Source: Kineosporia corallincola
Lineage (GTDB): Bacteria > Actinomycetota > Actinomycetes > Actinomycetales > Kineosporiaceae
NCBI RefSeq assembly: GCF_018499875.1
Contig: NZ_JAHBAY010000013.1
Span: 62,001 to 126,000 of the forward strand
Direction: 5' to 3'
Length of the DNA: 64,000 nt
Shown: positions 25,708-33,177 of the stretch, one piece after another
How the letters are laid out: every line of letters starts with the position of its first letter
Numbering within the stretch: the stretch's first letter is position 1
Program-made: the position numbers and the translations under genes
Notes under the pieces: generated by a model
What the model was told of the DNA's origin: nothing
Seen by the model: only the letters and a program-made list of their open reading frames with translations
Databases searched by the model: none

Positions 25708-26190
25708 ATGATGAGTGATATGAATCAATGGTGGATCAACAGCCGTCCATGGCTGCACCTGAGCCCGGAAGACGTTGATCCGGAGGCTCTTCGGGCGTCC
25801 GCTCCGGTGCGACCGGCCGTCGTGCTGGAGTTCGACGGGGACCGGTTGCGCGACCTGGACAGTCTGTTCCAGGAGTTCGCCCGCGAGTTCGGGTTCCCCG
25901 AGTACTTCGGGGGCAACTGGCCGGCTTTCGCCGAGTGCATCGGCGACCTGGCCTGGCTCCAGGCCCGGGCCTACGTGGTGCTGATCCGCCGGCCGGAGCT
26001 CCTGCTCGAGGCGAGTCCGGCCGATCGGGACACCTTCTTCAGAGTCATGAACGGCGTCTGCCAGGGGTGGGCGAACGCCTTCGCGCTGCCGGCCGGTTTC
26101 GGGGGCGGGGAGGTGCCGTTCAACCTGGTTCTGCTGCTGGACGGGTCCGTCCGGGAAGACCTCACCAGGGCGATCGGCGACTACCTGTAG
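25708..26190 (+). CDS. barstar-family protein
   Basis: The 160-residue cytoplasmic protein resembles the barstar family. A VVLEFDGDRLRDLDSLFQEFAREFGFPEYFG strand-helix and the signature GNWPAFAECIGDLAWL near residues 71-87 are followed by YVVLIRRPELLL. Barstar binds and blocks secreted RNases of the barnase type. No barnase gene is adjacent. It sits between two pilus modules with its own TTGGG-type site upstream. ATG 25708 is used; ATGs at 25711 and 25720 are alternatives and no start has a strong ribosome-binding site. It may protect against a toxin encoded elsewhere or delivered by neighbours. Confidence 0.82.
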   Translation: MMSDMNQWWINSRPWLHLSPEDVDPEALRASAPVRPAVVLEFDGDRLRDLDSLFQEFAREFGFPEYFGGNWPAFAECIGDLAWLQARAYVVLIRRPELLLEASPADRDTFFRVMNGVCQGWANAFALPAGFGGGEVPFNLVLLLDGSVREDLTRAIGDYL

Positions 26191-26276
26191 GCCGCTCTGG
26201 GCCCGAGGGACCCGGGCTCATCGTCCTGGTCACCCGTCCGGCGGCCAGACGGTACCTGAGCTGACCTGCCGCGTAA

Positions 26277-26294
26277 TTGGGTCCGGGGGCCCAA
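26277..26294 (+). promoter_or_regulatory. TTGGG-type palindrome, copy 3 (upstream of the large pilin-like protein)
   Basis: TTGGGTCC-GG-GGGCCCAA is the best-conserved copy, with only one mismatch between arms. A TGTCGTTGTGTG stretch begins 15 bases downstream (26309). If that is the -10 region, transcription would start within a few bases of the coding start, making the mRNA leaderless or nearly so. Confidence 0.6.
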
Positions 26295-26317
26295 GGGGCC
26301 CGGCTTAATGTCGTTGT

Positions 26318-27778
26318 GTGAGAAGACCTATGGGTGCCAGGAACCGGCACGCGCGGAGCGACGCCGGCGCGGCGACGCTGGAGCAGGTCGGTCTGGTCAG
26401 CGCGGTCGCCGTGGTGATCGGCGCGGTCGCGCTGGCGATGGCACCGCAGCGGATCGCCTCCGAGGCCACCCGGGCCGTCTGTCTGGCTTTCACCCTGGGG
26501 CAGGCGGACTGCGGATCGGGAGCGACGGACGACGTCGTCACCGACGAGAGCTTCAAGCCGACCGAGTGCCGGGTGCGGGAGCAGACCGAGAAGGTCGGCA
26601 CCGTGATCGACATCGGATTCGTCTCGATGGGCAAGGAGTACGGCTTCGCCCGGCAGGAGATGGCCGACGGCAAGGTGCAGCTCACCGCGGTCGGCACCGA
26701 CTCGGTGGGAGTGACCGGCGGCCCCGACGGCAAGACCTTCGACATCGGGCGGATCGGCAGCGAGGTCGGCGAGCTGGAGGGCGAGGGCTCCGGCACGTTC
26801 AAGATCGGTTACGGCGACACCTGGGAATTCGACTCGGCGGCCGAGGCGGACCAGTTCCAGGACGACATCAACGAGTACGCCTCGATGAAGAGCTGGGAGA
26901 GCGGCCCGGACGGCCTCGGCTACATCATCATGAACAAGATCACCGGCTATCCCGAGGTGCCGCAGCCCACCACCAGGATCACGAAGATGAGCGGTGACGC
27001 GGGGATTCAGGCCGGCCTCCAGGTCAAGCTCCAGGACGTGCCCACGACGTCGGGCGCGGACGCGGACGCGGAGGAGCCGGAGGGTCTCGACCCCAACGTC
27101 GGCGGGACGCTGGAGATCAAGGGTGAGTACGAGGTCACCCAGGAGACCAAGACCAACGGCGACAACAGCTGGACCTACCAGCTCTCCGGAGAGCTCAAGG
27201 GCGAGGCGAGCGTCGTCGCGGTGGGCGGTGAGGCGAGCGGTAAGTCGACCGGCGCCTTCAAGGTGACCCGCGACAAGGACGGGAATCTCACCGAGCTGTC
27301 GTTCGTCAGCACCCGCGAGGGCACCTTGCAGGCCAACACCGGGGCCAAGGCCGCGACCGCGGACGGCGAGGCGACAGGCAAGGACGGCTCGGCCTTCACC
27401 ACGGCCACGGTCACCACGACCACCCTGAAGCTCGACGACGCGGCCGACCGCAAGATCGCCCAGGACTGGCTCAGCGGCAACAACGAGCAGTTCGGCTCCC
27501 CCTTCGAACTCACCTACGACACCATGGTGCCCTCGAAGGAGGCGGCTGCGGACGACCTCTTCGGGCAGCTGATGTACGGCAAGGGCACGGTGTCCCAGGT
27601 GCAGTACGAAGGGGTGAAGAACGTCGAGGAGTTCGGCGCGGAGATCAATCTAGGCTGGAAGTTCGGCGCCAAGATCAGCTCGGAGAACGGCAGCAACCAG
27701 ACCGTGAACGCCACCTACCTCGGGGCCCCGACCACGGACGGCACGCGGCCCATGCTTCAGTACAGCGAGTGCCAGTGA
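26318..27778 (+). CDS. large pilin-like secreted protein (class IVb prepilin head fused to a ~430-residue domain)
   Basis: The 486-residue protein begins like a Flp prepilin: a basic leader, SDAG, then AATLEQ (Glu at +5) and a hydrophobic helix (about residues 25-48). Instead of ending there it continues into a large Gly/Thr/Asp-rich domain with repeated short beta-like strands (KVQLTAVGTDSVGVTGG, TWTYQLSGELKGEASVVAVGG) and four cysteines, one near the C-terminal end (SECQ). GTG 26318 or ATG 26330 may be the start; neither has a Shine-Dalgarno site. It could be a pilus-tip adhesin or minor pilin. No known domain is recognised in the distal part. Confidence 0.75.
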   Translation: MRRPMGARNRHARSDAGAATLEQVGLVSAVAVVIGAVALAMAPQRIASEATRAVCLAFTLGQADCGSGATDDVVTDESFKPTECRVREQTEKVGTVIDIGFVSMGKEYGFARQEMADGKVQLTAVGTDSVGVTGGPDGKTFDIGRIGSEVGELEGEGSGTFKIGYGDTWEFDSAAEADQFQDDINEYASMKSWESGPDGLGYIIMNKITGYPEVPQPTTRITKMSGDAGIQAGLQVKLQDVPTTSGADADAEEPEGLDPNVGGTLEIKGEYEVTQETKTNGDNSWTYQLSGELKGEASVVAVGGEASGKSTGAFKVTRDKDGNLTELSFVSTREGTLQANTGAKAATADGEATGKDGSAFTTATVTTTTLKLDDAADRKIAQDWLSGNNEQFGSPFELTYDTMVPSKEAAADDLFGQLMYGKGTVSQVQYEGVKNVEEFGAEINLGWKFGAKISSENGSNQTVNATYLGAPTTDGTRPMLQYSECQ

Positions 27779-28203
27779 CGAGCGACCGGGAGAACCGGCG
27801 GAAGGACGGCGGAGTGGGGCTGATTCTGCGGACCTGGGTGATCGCCGGTGCGCTCTACGTGGCCCTGAGCGTGCTGTCCGCACTGCTCACCGGGGGCGGC
27901 GACCGCCCGGCCTGGCTGGCGACACTGATCAGCCTGGTCGTCTACGGCCTGGTGACCGGGATTCCCGGCTGGCTGTACCGGCGGGCCCGCGAACAGCCGC
28001 CGCTGGGTGCGTATCTTCTGGCGGTCGTCCCGGTTCCGCTGGTGCTGCTCGTGCTTTCGGTGCTGCTGTGGACCAGCCGGGACGTGTCGGGCGGCACGGT
28101 CACCGGCCGGGTGCTGGAGTGGCTCGGAGTTCTGGTGGTCGTCACCGGGCTGGTCCGGTTCCTGCCGGTGCGGCGCGAGCCTGCCCCGCGGGTCTACGGC
28201 TGA
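27775..28203 (+). CDS. small membrane protein, four helices, unknown function
   Basis: The 142-residue integral membrane protein starts at GTG 27775, which overlaps the stop of the pilin-like gene (GTGA). Hydrophobic segments lie near residues 15-35, 45-63, 77-95 and 108-128. There are no recognisable catalytic motifs. Translational coupling to the large pilin-like protein suggests it helps that protein's membrane insertion or anchoring; this is inference only. Confidence 0.65.
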   Translation: MTSDRENRRKDGGVGLILRTWVIAGALYVALSVLSALLTGGGDRPAWLATLISLVVYGLVTGIPGWLYRRAREQPPLGAYLLAVVPVPLVLLVLSVLLWTSRDVSGGTVTGRVLEWLGVLVVVTGLVRFLPVRREPAPRVYG

Positions 28204-28214
28204 CCGGGAGCGAG

Positions 28215-28622
28215 ATGTACGACACCGGCGACACGATGCTGATGATGCGCGTCGTGCTGGGAGCGCTGGTCCTGCTGTGCGTGGCGGTGGGTCTGCTGCG
28301 CCGGCGGCGCCAGGACGACCTGCGCCGGTCCTGGCCGCAGGTGCCGGGTGAGGTGGTGGGCACGCGGGCCCCGATCGGTGGCGGGGCGCGTCACCAGCCG
28401 GTGATCCGCTACCGCACGCAAGAAGGCGAAACCATCACCCTTATAAGGGAATCCGGTGTCAGCATCGCCACTCCGGTGACCGGACGGCGGGTTCCGGTCT
28501 GGTACGACCCGGCGGACCCGCAGCGCTTCCGCACGCAGGTCTATCCGGTCGACCGGCACGGCTCGTTCTCGTTCGGCGTGGCCGTTCTGCTGGCCGTGAT
28601 CTTCCTGGTGGCCTGGCTGTGA
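28215..28622 (+). CDS. DUF3592-like membrane protein
   Basis: The 135-residue protein starts at ATG 28215 behind GGGAG. It has an N-terminal helix (residues ~8-28), an Arg-rich stretch, and a soluble domain with SWPQVPGEVVGTRAP, VIRYRTQEGETITL and VPVWYDPADPQRF. This is the pattern of DUF3592 proteins. A second helix closes the C terminus. It is co-directional with the pilus module and follows the previous gene by 11 bases. Function unknown. Confidence 0.78.
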   Translation: MYDTGDTMLMMRVVLGALVLLCVAVGLLRRRRQDDLRRSWPQVPGEVVGTRAPIGGGARHQPVIRYRTQEGETITLIRESGVSIATPVTGRRVPVWYDPADPQRFRTQVYPVDRHGSFSFGVAVLLAVIFLVAWL

Positions 28623-28654
28623 GTGGGCAGTGAGCGAGCGGGGGGAGAGAGTCC

Positions 28655-28672
28655 CTGGGCCCAGGGACCCAA
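28655..28672 (+). promoter_or_regulatory. TTGGG-type palindrome, copy 4 (upstream of the second OmpA-like gene)
   Basis: CTGGGCCC-AG-GGACCCAA has one change in the outer left base. CTTCGCAGCGTG begins 15 bases downstream (28687) and aligns with the -10-like element of copies 1 and 3. Confidence 0.6.
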
Positions 28673-28851
28673 GCTCCTCGGGGTAGCTTCGCAGCGTGGG
28701 GGTGCGCGCCGGACCGGCGGCCTCGGAGGGACGTCGCCGGTCGGGCGCCTGCACCGCACGGGAGCCCGGGGGCCAGGGGCAGGTCGTGAAGAAGCGGCGA
28801 TCTGCCCGGCACGCTGCGTCCGGACCGACTCACAGGCAGGCGGAAAAACAG

Positions 28852-29985
28852 ATGATCTCGCGGGTTTCGCGCGTCCTGGTCGCAATCACCGGCCTGCTGG
28901 CCGGGTTCGCCGTGCTGGCCCCGGCACATGCCACCTCGACGCCCACCGGCACCACCGCCACGTCGTCCCCCACACCGATGGGGGACGACGAACTGGGTGC
29001 GCAGCAGGTGCCCGTCCTCGGTTCCGTGACGCTCCAGAAGAAGATGACGGCGGGCGAACCGAAGATCACCGTGCTGATCAACGGCGTGCGCCGGATCCCC
29101 GGGGCCACGGTGCTCTACTACTCGGCCGGTCTCCCGGAGGGCGCCGAGGCGGACAGCTGGGTCGATTTCTCCGGCAGTTCCTACGACTACACCCGGTACC
29201 TCAGCGGGCCGGGAAACGTCTTCCTGGTCGACTTCTCCGCCGACAAGCTCTACGCCCCGCTGTTCCAGAAGGTGGACGGCGACCGCGAGGAGGCCATGGG
29301 GTCGCCGTACCGGGCCTGGCCGTCCGCGGAGCCCGGCGGCACCTTCTACGCGCTCTACGCCGTGATGCCCGAGCTGCCGGACGATCTCACCACGGTCGAC
29401 GTGATGCTCGGCCACGGTGACGTGGTGCACGACGTGCCGATCGGTGAGGGTGTGATGGAACCGGCCGTGGTGCAGGAGGATCCGATCCGGATGGGCGAGG
29501 CCTGGCCGCAGATCGACCAGGCGGCGGCCGCCGCGTCGTGGGAGCCGGAGAACGCGCTGCGCGACCTGCGGATCAAGAGCTCCAACGCCGACGGCTCGGT
29601 CACCGAGGAGACCGAGGACCGGACGACGACCGTGAACCTGTCGTCCGACGTGCTGTTCGAGGTGGACTCGGCGGAGCTGGGTGACGAGGCCGGGAGGGTT
29701 CTCCAGAAGGCGGCCGACTCGGTGAACGGGTCGGCCACCGGCGGCGAGATCAAGATCATCGGATATACCGACAGCACCGGAACCGACAGCCACAACCTGA
29801 AGCTCTCGCGGCAGCGGGCGCAGGCGGTGGCCACGGCGCTGAAACCATTGATCACCGTGTCCGGCGTCACCTATGACGTTTCCGGCCGGGGTGAGCAGGA
29901 TCCGGTGGGCAAGAACGACACCGAGGCCGGGCGGGCGCAGAACCGCCGGGTGAGCGTGGTCTTCGGCGAGGGGAACGAGAAGTGA
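28852..29985 (+). CDS. secreted OmpA-like peptidoglycan-binding protein, copy 2
   Basis: The 377-residue paralogue of the protein at 23171 shares the N-terminal domain (QVPVLGSVTL, NGVRRIPGATVLYYSAGLP, FYALYAVMPELPDDLTTVDVM) and the OmpA/MotB C-terminal domain (VLFEVDSAELGDEAG, GYTDSTGTDSHN...LSRQRAQAV). ATG 28852 gives a standard signal peptide ending APAHA. A GTG at 28786 would add 22 basic residues and cannot be excluded. Its stop overlaps the next gene. It is likely a cell-wall-bound partner of the second pilus module. Confidence 0.85.
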   Translation: MISRVSRVLVAITGLLAGFAVLAPAHATSTPTGTTATSSPTPMGDDELGAQQVPVLGSVTLQKKMTAGEPKITVLINGVRRIPGATVLYYSAGLPEGAEADSWVDFSGSSYDYTRYLSGPGNVFLVDFSADKLYAPLFQKVDGDREEAMGSPYRAWPSAEPGGTFYALYAVMPELPDDLTTVDVMLGHGDVVHDVPIGEGVMEPAVVQEDPIRMGEAWPQIDQAAAAASWEPENALRDLRIKSSNADGSVTEETEDRTTTVNLSSDVLFEVDSAELGDEAGRVLQKAADSVNGSATGGEIKIIGYTDSTGTDSHNLKLSRQRAQAVATALKPLITVSGVTYDVSGRGEQDPVGKNDTEAGRAQNRRVSVVFGEGNEK

Positions 29986-30638
29986 TCGCCAAGGACGTCC
30001 GTCGCATCGCTCTGGTCGTGCTGGTGGGTGCGCTCGTCGTGGCCGTCGCCGGCTTCCTCTACTGGCAGGGCCGGTCCCGCACGCCGGACGGCAACGGCGG
30101 CGAGGCCACGCCCAGCGCGTCGCCCAGCGCGTCGTCCACCGTTGAAGCCTCCGGATCGACCGTGGCGGAAGCGACGCAGAAGTATCTGGGGGCCGACCCG
30201 CCCACGAGCGACGTGCTGGCCACCGAGAGCGGCGTCATCTACGCGTATTCCAAGGACGACTACCAGTCCTACGAGGCGCCCGGCACGCTCGAGGTTCTCG
30301 CCGTCGACGTGAGTGAGCAGTCCACCCACGTGCGTTTCCGGATGAAGGCGGAGAGCCAGACCCCGGTGCGCATCGACAATTACATCGAGACCAGCAACCC
30401 GGGCTTCCACACGGTGCGGCTGATCGCCGAGCAGGCCGACCTCTCGATGACCGGGGCCACCTGGCTGGGCGAGAACGACGCCTGGTCAGACTGCACCTGC
30501 GGCCGCCGCCCGAGCGAGGTCGGGCCGGACGGCGTCGAGATCAGTCTGCTGCTGCCGGCCCTGCCCGAGACGGTGACCGAGGTGCAGCTCCAGGTGCCGG
30601 GTTTCACGGCACTCACCGCGCCGGTGAGCCGGGCCTGA
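29982..30638 (+). CDS. membrane-anchored DCxC protein, copy 2
   Basis: The 218-residue paralogue of the protein at 24307 has an N-terminal helix (residues ~8-26), a Ser/Ala-rich spacer, then KYLGADPP, STHVRFRMK, SDCTCG near residue 168 and a closing TVTEVQLQVPGFTALTAPVS block. Gene order and GTGA overlap with the OmpA-like partner are identical in both copies, so the two proteins probably work as a pair. Confidence 0.75.
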   Translation: MIAKDVRRIALVVLVGALVVAVAGFLYWQGRSRTPDGNGGEATPSASPSASSTVEASGSTVAEATQKYLGADPPTSDVLATESGVIYAYSKDDYQSYEAPGTLEVLAVDVSEQSTHVRFRMKAESQTPVRIDNYIETSNPGFHTVRLIAEQADLSMTGATWLGENDAWSDCTCGRRPSEVGPDGVEISLLLPALPETVTEVQLQVPGFTALTAPVSRA

Positions 30639-30648
30639 GGGAGAGACG

Positions 30649-31173
30649 GTGTCGGGAAGGTCTGTCCCCGGCTGGGTCGCCGACCTGATCGAGCGGCACG
30701 GTGAGATCGACTCGCTGCTCGTGCCGGCCTACATCGACCTGGACGAGAGTGCCCGGGTGGTGCCCTACCCGCAGGCCGTGTTCCTGGGATCGGCCGACGG
30801 ATTCATCTGTCTCACCATCGACGAAGACACCGGCCAGCTGCACCTGGACCAGTGCGCACAGACGTTCCTGCCGCCCGAGCTGATCGAAGAGCCTTCCGTC
30901 CAGGCTACTTTCGTCGACCTGACGGAGAACTACCTGACCGGTGGGCGGTGGTCGAGGATCACCGCGGTCAGCTTCCACCTCGACGGCGACTCGGACCCGG
31001 AGCGCGGCCTGTTCCGCGGTGTGGCCCTGGAGTTCGAGGCCGGTGAGGGGGTCGTGCTGGACCCGTTCGCGTTCTCCGGCATCCGGCTCGGCACGACACC
31101 CGGCCTGAGCCTCTCGCTGGGCGGTCTGCCGGCCGCCCCGTCGCCTCTGCGGTACACGCGGACGCCGGCCTGA
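30649..31173 (+). CDS. hypothetical soluble protein, last gene of pilus module 2
   Basis: The 174-residue protein has no signal peptide or membrane segment. It starts at GTG 30649 behind GGGAGAG, ten bases after the DCxC gene. The composition is acidic and typical of a small globular protein (DSLLVPAYIDLDES, YPQAVFLGSADGFICLTIDED, TFVDLTENYL). I do not recognise the family. It occupies a place comparable to the barstar gene after module 1, so an immunity- or regulator-like role is conceivable but unsupported. Confidence 0.6.
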   Translation: MSGRSVPGWVADLIERHGEIDSLLVPAYIDLDESARVVPYPQAVFLGSADGFICLTIDEDTGQLHLDQCAQTFLPPELIEEPSVQATFVDLTENYLTGGRWSRITAVSFHLDGDSDPERGLFRGVALEFEAGEGVVLDPFAFSGIRLGTTPGLSLSLGGLPAAPSPLRYTRTPA

Positions 31174-31190
31174 AGTCCGTCAGGCCGGCG
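31163..31190. terminator. bidirectional terminator between convergent genes
   Basis: A perfect 11-bp stem (CGCCGGCCTGA and complement) with a 6-base loop overlaps the end of the plus-strand gene at 31173. It faces the minus-strand LURP-one gene that ends at 31205. Confidence 0.75.
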
Positions 31191-31204
31191 CCGGTTTCAG
31201 CGAA

Positions 31205-31807
31205 TCAGCGGGACTGGAGGGCGTCCAGCGCCACGGCCATCGCGGCGGCCAGCCGGCCGTCGATGCGGGCGCCGGGCACGTCCACCTCGTAGCGGTCGCG
31301 CAGCGAGCGCTTGCGCTGCGAGCTGAACAGCACCGAGCCCTGCGGGTCGGTGAAGTCGAAGTGGAACACGAACGGCGAGGGCAGGTCGCTCAGGACCGGC
31401 AGGAACTCCCACAGCCGGCGGGCGATCGCCACGTTCTTGTTGCGCTCCTGGCCGAACAGCTCCACCGGGCTGTTGGCGAACCCCAGGTGCCAGGTGCTGC
31501 GCAGCAGGGACTTGCCGAAGTCCTTGCGGAACCAGCCGATCGGCTGACCGGCGGCGTCCAGAACGTCGTAGGTGGCGCCGAGGTCGAGGCGCTGACGGGC
31601 CTTGAAGCTGAACACCGGCTGGGTGCGGGCCTCGTCGGTGTAGAAGGTGACCTCTTCCTTGAAGGCGAGGCGCTTCTGCTGCGCGAAGGCGAGCAGCTCA
31701 CCGGTGCTGCCGTCGGGCAGGAGCTCCCGGATCTCGTACCGGTTGACCATCAGCGTGATCTTCTGGTTGACCGCGAAGCGTTCGGCGGTTTGCAGGGCGC
31801 TGCCCAT
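31205..31807 (-). CDS. LURP-one-related (scramblase/tubby-like) protein
   Basis: The 200-residue cytoplasmic protein starts at ATG 31807 behind GGAGGGG. It resembles the LOR/scramblase-like fold: an N-terminal YEIRELLPDGSTGELLAFAQQKRLAFKEEVTFYTDE block, FSFKARQRLDLGATYDVLDAAGQPIGWFRKDF, and a C-terminal VFHFDFTDPQGSVLFSSQRKRSLRDRYEVDV block (each in sequence order). Such proteins fold as a beta barrel around a central helix. Functions in bacteria are poorly known. It is a single-gene unit with an unusual palindrome about 95 bases upstream. Confidence 0.8.
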   Translation of the reverse strand: MGSALQTAERFAVNQKITLMVNRYEIRELLPDGSTGELLAFAQQKRLAFKEEVTFYTDEARTQPVFSFKARQRLDLGATYDVLDAAGQPIGWFRKDFGKSLLRSTWHLGFANSPVELFGQERNKNVAIARRLWEFLPVLSDLPSPFVFHFDFTDPQGSVLFSSQRKRSLRDRYEVDVPGARIDGRLAAAMAVALDALQSR

Positions 31808-32342
31808 CAGTGTTCCCCTCCATGGAAATGCCGTTCCGAGGCGGTCATTGTTGCGTATGGCGAGGTTTCGCGTGGGGTTTTCGTCGTCCACTGTTTGATG
31901 ACTGTGTGTCACACAGTTCTGCGATCGCGTCGATATGACCCCAATACACCTTGACGTCATATTGCGCGATCTGAGAGTTTTTACCTGCACGGTTCTTCCG
32001 CATCGAGCGATTGTTCGTAACGGTGCGTTGGTTCCGCCAGATACCCAGCTTGGATGGCAGGCAACTCTGCGTGAGGCGACAGCCCGCATGAGTACCCCTC
32101 GGCTGCGGGGCCTGGGTGGCGCGACACAGAGCGCACCGCCCAGGCCTCGCCCACAACGTACACATCGGTCCCGAGTGGCCGGTCGGCGTCGATCGCGATC
32201 TCATTCCAGTCAGCGGCCCCGACTGTCACTCGACCGGGCGGGTATGTCACGGTTACCCGTCGGTGCGCCACGGTGGCCGTGAAGGTCGTCGAGTCCGGTT
32301 GCCCGTTCACTCAGCTCGCCTGTCCAGCCCGTCGTGAGAGGT
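31808..32342. other. 535-base intergenic region, partly AT-rich, with two inverted repeats
   Basis: This gap separates the divergent LURP-one and LmeA-like genes. About 31840-31990 is clearly less GC-rich than its surroundings and holds two inverted repeats: the palindrome at 31901-31917 and ATATGAC-N16-GTCATAT at 31933-31962. A minus-strand open frame (31981-32310, starting MNGQPDSTTFTATVAHRR) reads like protein for its first ~55 residues, then loses coding character. It may be a short unknown gene or a remnant. Confidence 0.45.
31901..31917. promoter_or_regulatory. 17-bp perfect palindrome upstream of the LURP-one gene
   Basis: ACTGTGTG-T-CACACAGT is a perfect 8-1-8 inverted repeat, 94 bases before the minus-strand start at 31807 and inside an AT-richer island. 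It is a probable operator for an unknown dimeric regulator. Confidence 0.55.
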
Positions 32343-33062
32343 ATGGCCTTGATCATCCGTCGGCTCATCGGAGTCGTACTCGTCCTGCTCGTGCTGTTGG
32401 TCGTCATCGACCGGGTGACCTGGTGGGCTGCCCGCCGGGTGGTCGCGGAGAGAGTACAGAGCGAGGCCGGCCTGGCCGAGCGCCCGGAGGTCGAGGTCCA
32501 CGGCTTCCCGCTGCTCACCCAGGCGCTGCGTGGTGAGTACGACCAGGTGAACGCCAAGGTCGACGATCTCAGCGTGCAGGACGGCGTGACCGTGGACGAG
32601 CTCGACGTCGAGATGCGGGGTATTCACGCGAGTCTCGGCGATCTGGTGAACCACGAGCTCGGCGACGTGCCGGTGGAGTCGGCGGTGGCCGACGCCACGG
32701 TGGGCTACGCGTCCATCGACAAGGTGGTCGCCGACAACATGCCCGACGAGAACCTGAAGGTGGAGTTCACCGAGGGCACCGACGGCCGGATCTCGATCAC
32801 CGGCACCTACCAGAGCCCGCTGGGCAGCACCCAGATCCAGGGCGACGCCACGGTCACGATCAAGGACGGCGATCTGGTGCTGGAGCTCACCCAGGACTCC
32901 TTGCAGGACGTGCCCGCCACGCTGCGCTCCTCGGTCGCCTCGATGCTGAACCGTTCGTACCACCTGCCCGAGCTGCCCTTCGGGTTCGAGGCGCAGGACG
33001 TGACGATCGGCGGCGAGGGTGTGACGGTGCGGGCCACCACCAGCAAGGTCGAGCTGGGCTGA
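32343..33062 (+). CDS. LmeA-like (DUF2993) phospholipid-binding protein
   Basis: The 239-residue protein has an uncleaved signal anchor (residues ~3-22) and an extracytoplasmic DUF2993 domain. Its features are VEVHGFPLLTQALRGEYDQV, VDELDVEMRGIH, VGYASIDKVV, and a C-terminal LPELPFGFEAQDVTIGGEGV. Mycobacterial LmeA of this family binds phosphoinositides and supports mannan elongation. A similar envelope-lipid role is plausible here. ATG 32343 gives the usual signal anchor; GTG 32334 is an alternative. Confidence 0.85.
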   Translation: MALIIRRLIGVVLVLLVLLVVIDRVTWWAARRVVAERVQSEAGLAERPEVEVHGFPLLTQALRGEYDQVNAKVDDLSVQDGVTVDELDVEMRGIHASLGDLVNHELGDVPVESAVADATVGYASIDKVVADNMPDENLKVEFTEGTDGRISITGTYQSPLGSTQIQGDATVTIKDGDLVLELTQDSLQDVPATLRSSVASMLNRSYHLPELPFGFEAQDVTIGGEGVTVRATTSKVELG

Positions 33063-33097
33063 CACCGCCCCGTCACCGCCCCGCCGTCGCACCGCCT

Positions 33098-33137
33098 GAA
33101 GGGCCGGGAATCCGCAGTACCGGGTTCCCGGCCCTTC
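33098..33137 (+). terminator. terminator after the LmeA-like gene
   Basis: A perfect 13-bp stem (GAAGGGCCGGGAA and complement) with a 14-base loop lies 36 bases after the stop. It separates this gene from the heat-shock promoter of clpB. Confidence 0.75.
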
Positions 33138-33177
33138 GTGCGTCCCAGGCCGAGCGTTCTCCGAGAACATGGGCTAA

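Noticed and set aside
26318-27778. Large pilin-like protein as a barnase-type toxin partner of the barstar gene
   Set aside because: No RNase motif is visible in its distal domain. The proximity to barstar is noted but not enough to claim a toxin.
13617-31190. Mobile element or integrative origin of the pilus region
   Set aside because: No integrase, transposase, tRNA target or flanking direct repeats were found. Codon use and GC match the rest of the window.
31901-31917. CRP/FNR-type site reading of the ACTGTGTG palindrome
   Set aside because: The CRP consensus needs TGTGA-N6-TCACA; here the arms are separated by one base, so the spacing does not fit.
31981-32310. 109-codon minus-strand frame (MNGQPDSTTF...) as a confident gene
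   Set aside because: The first half looks protein-like, but the second half loses coding character, no ribosome-binding site is clear and no homologue comes to mind. It is mentioned only within the intergenic entry.
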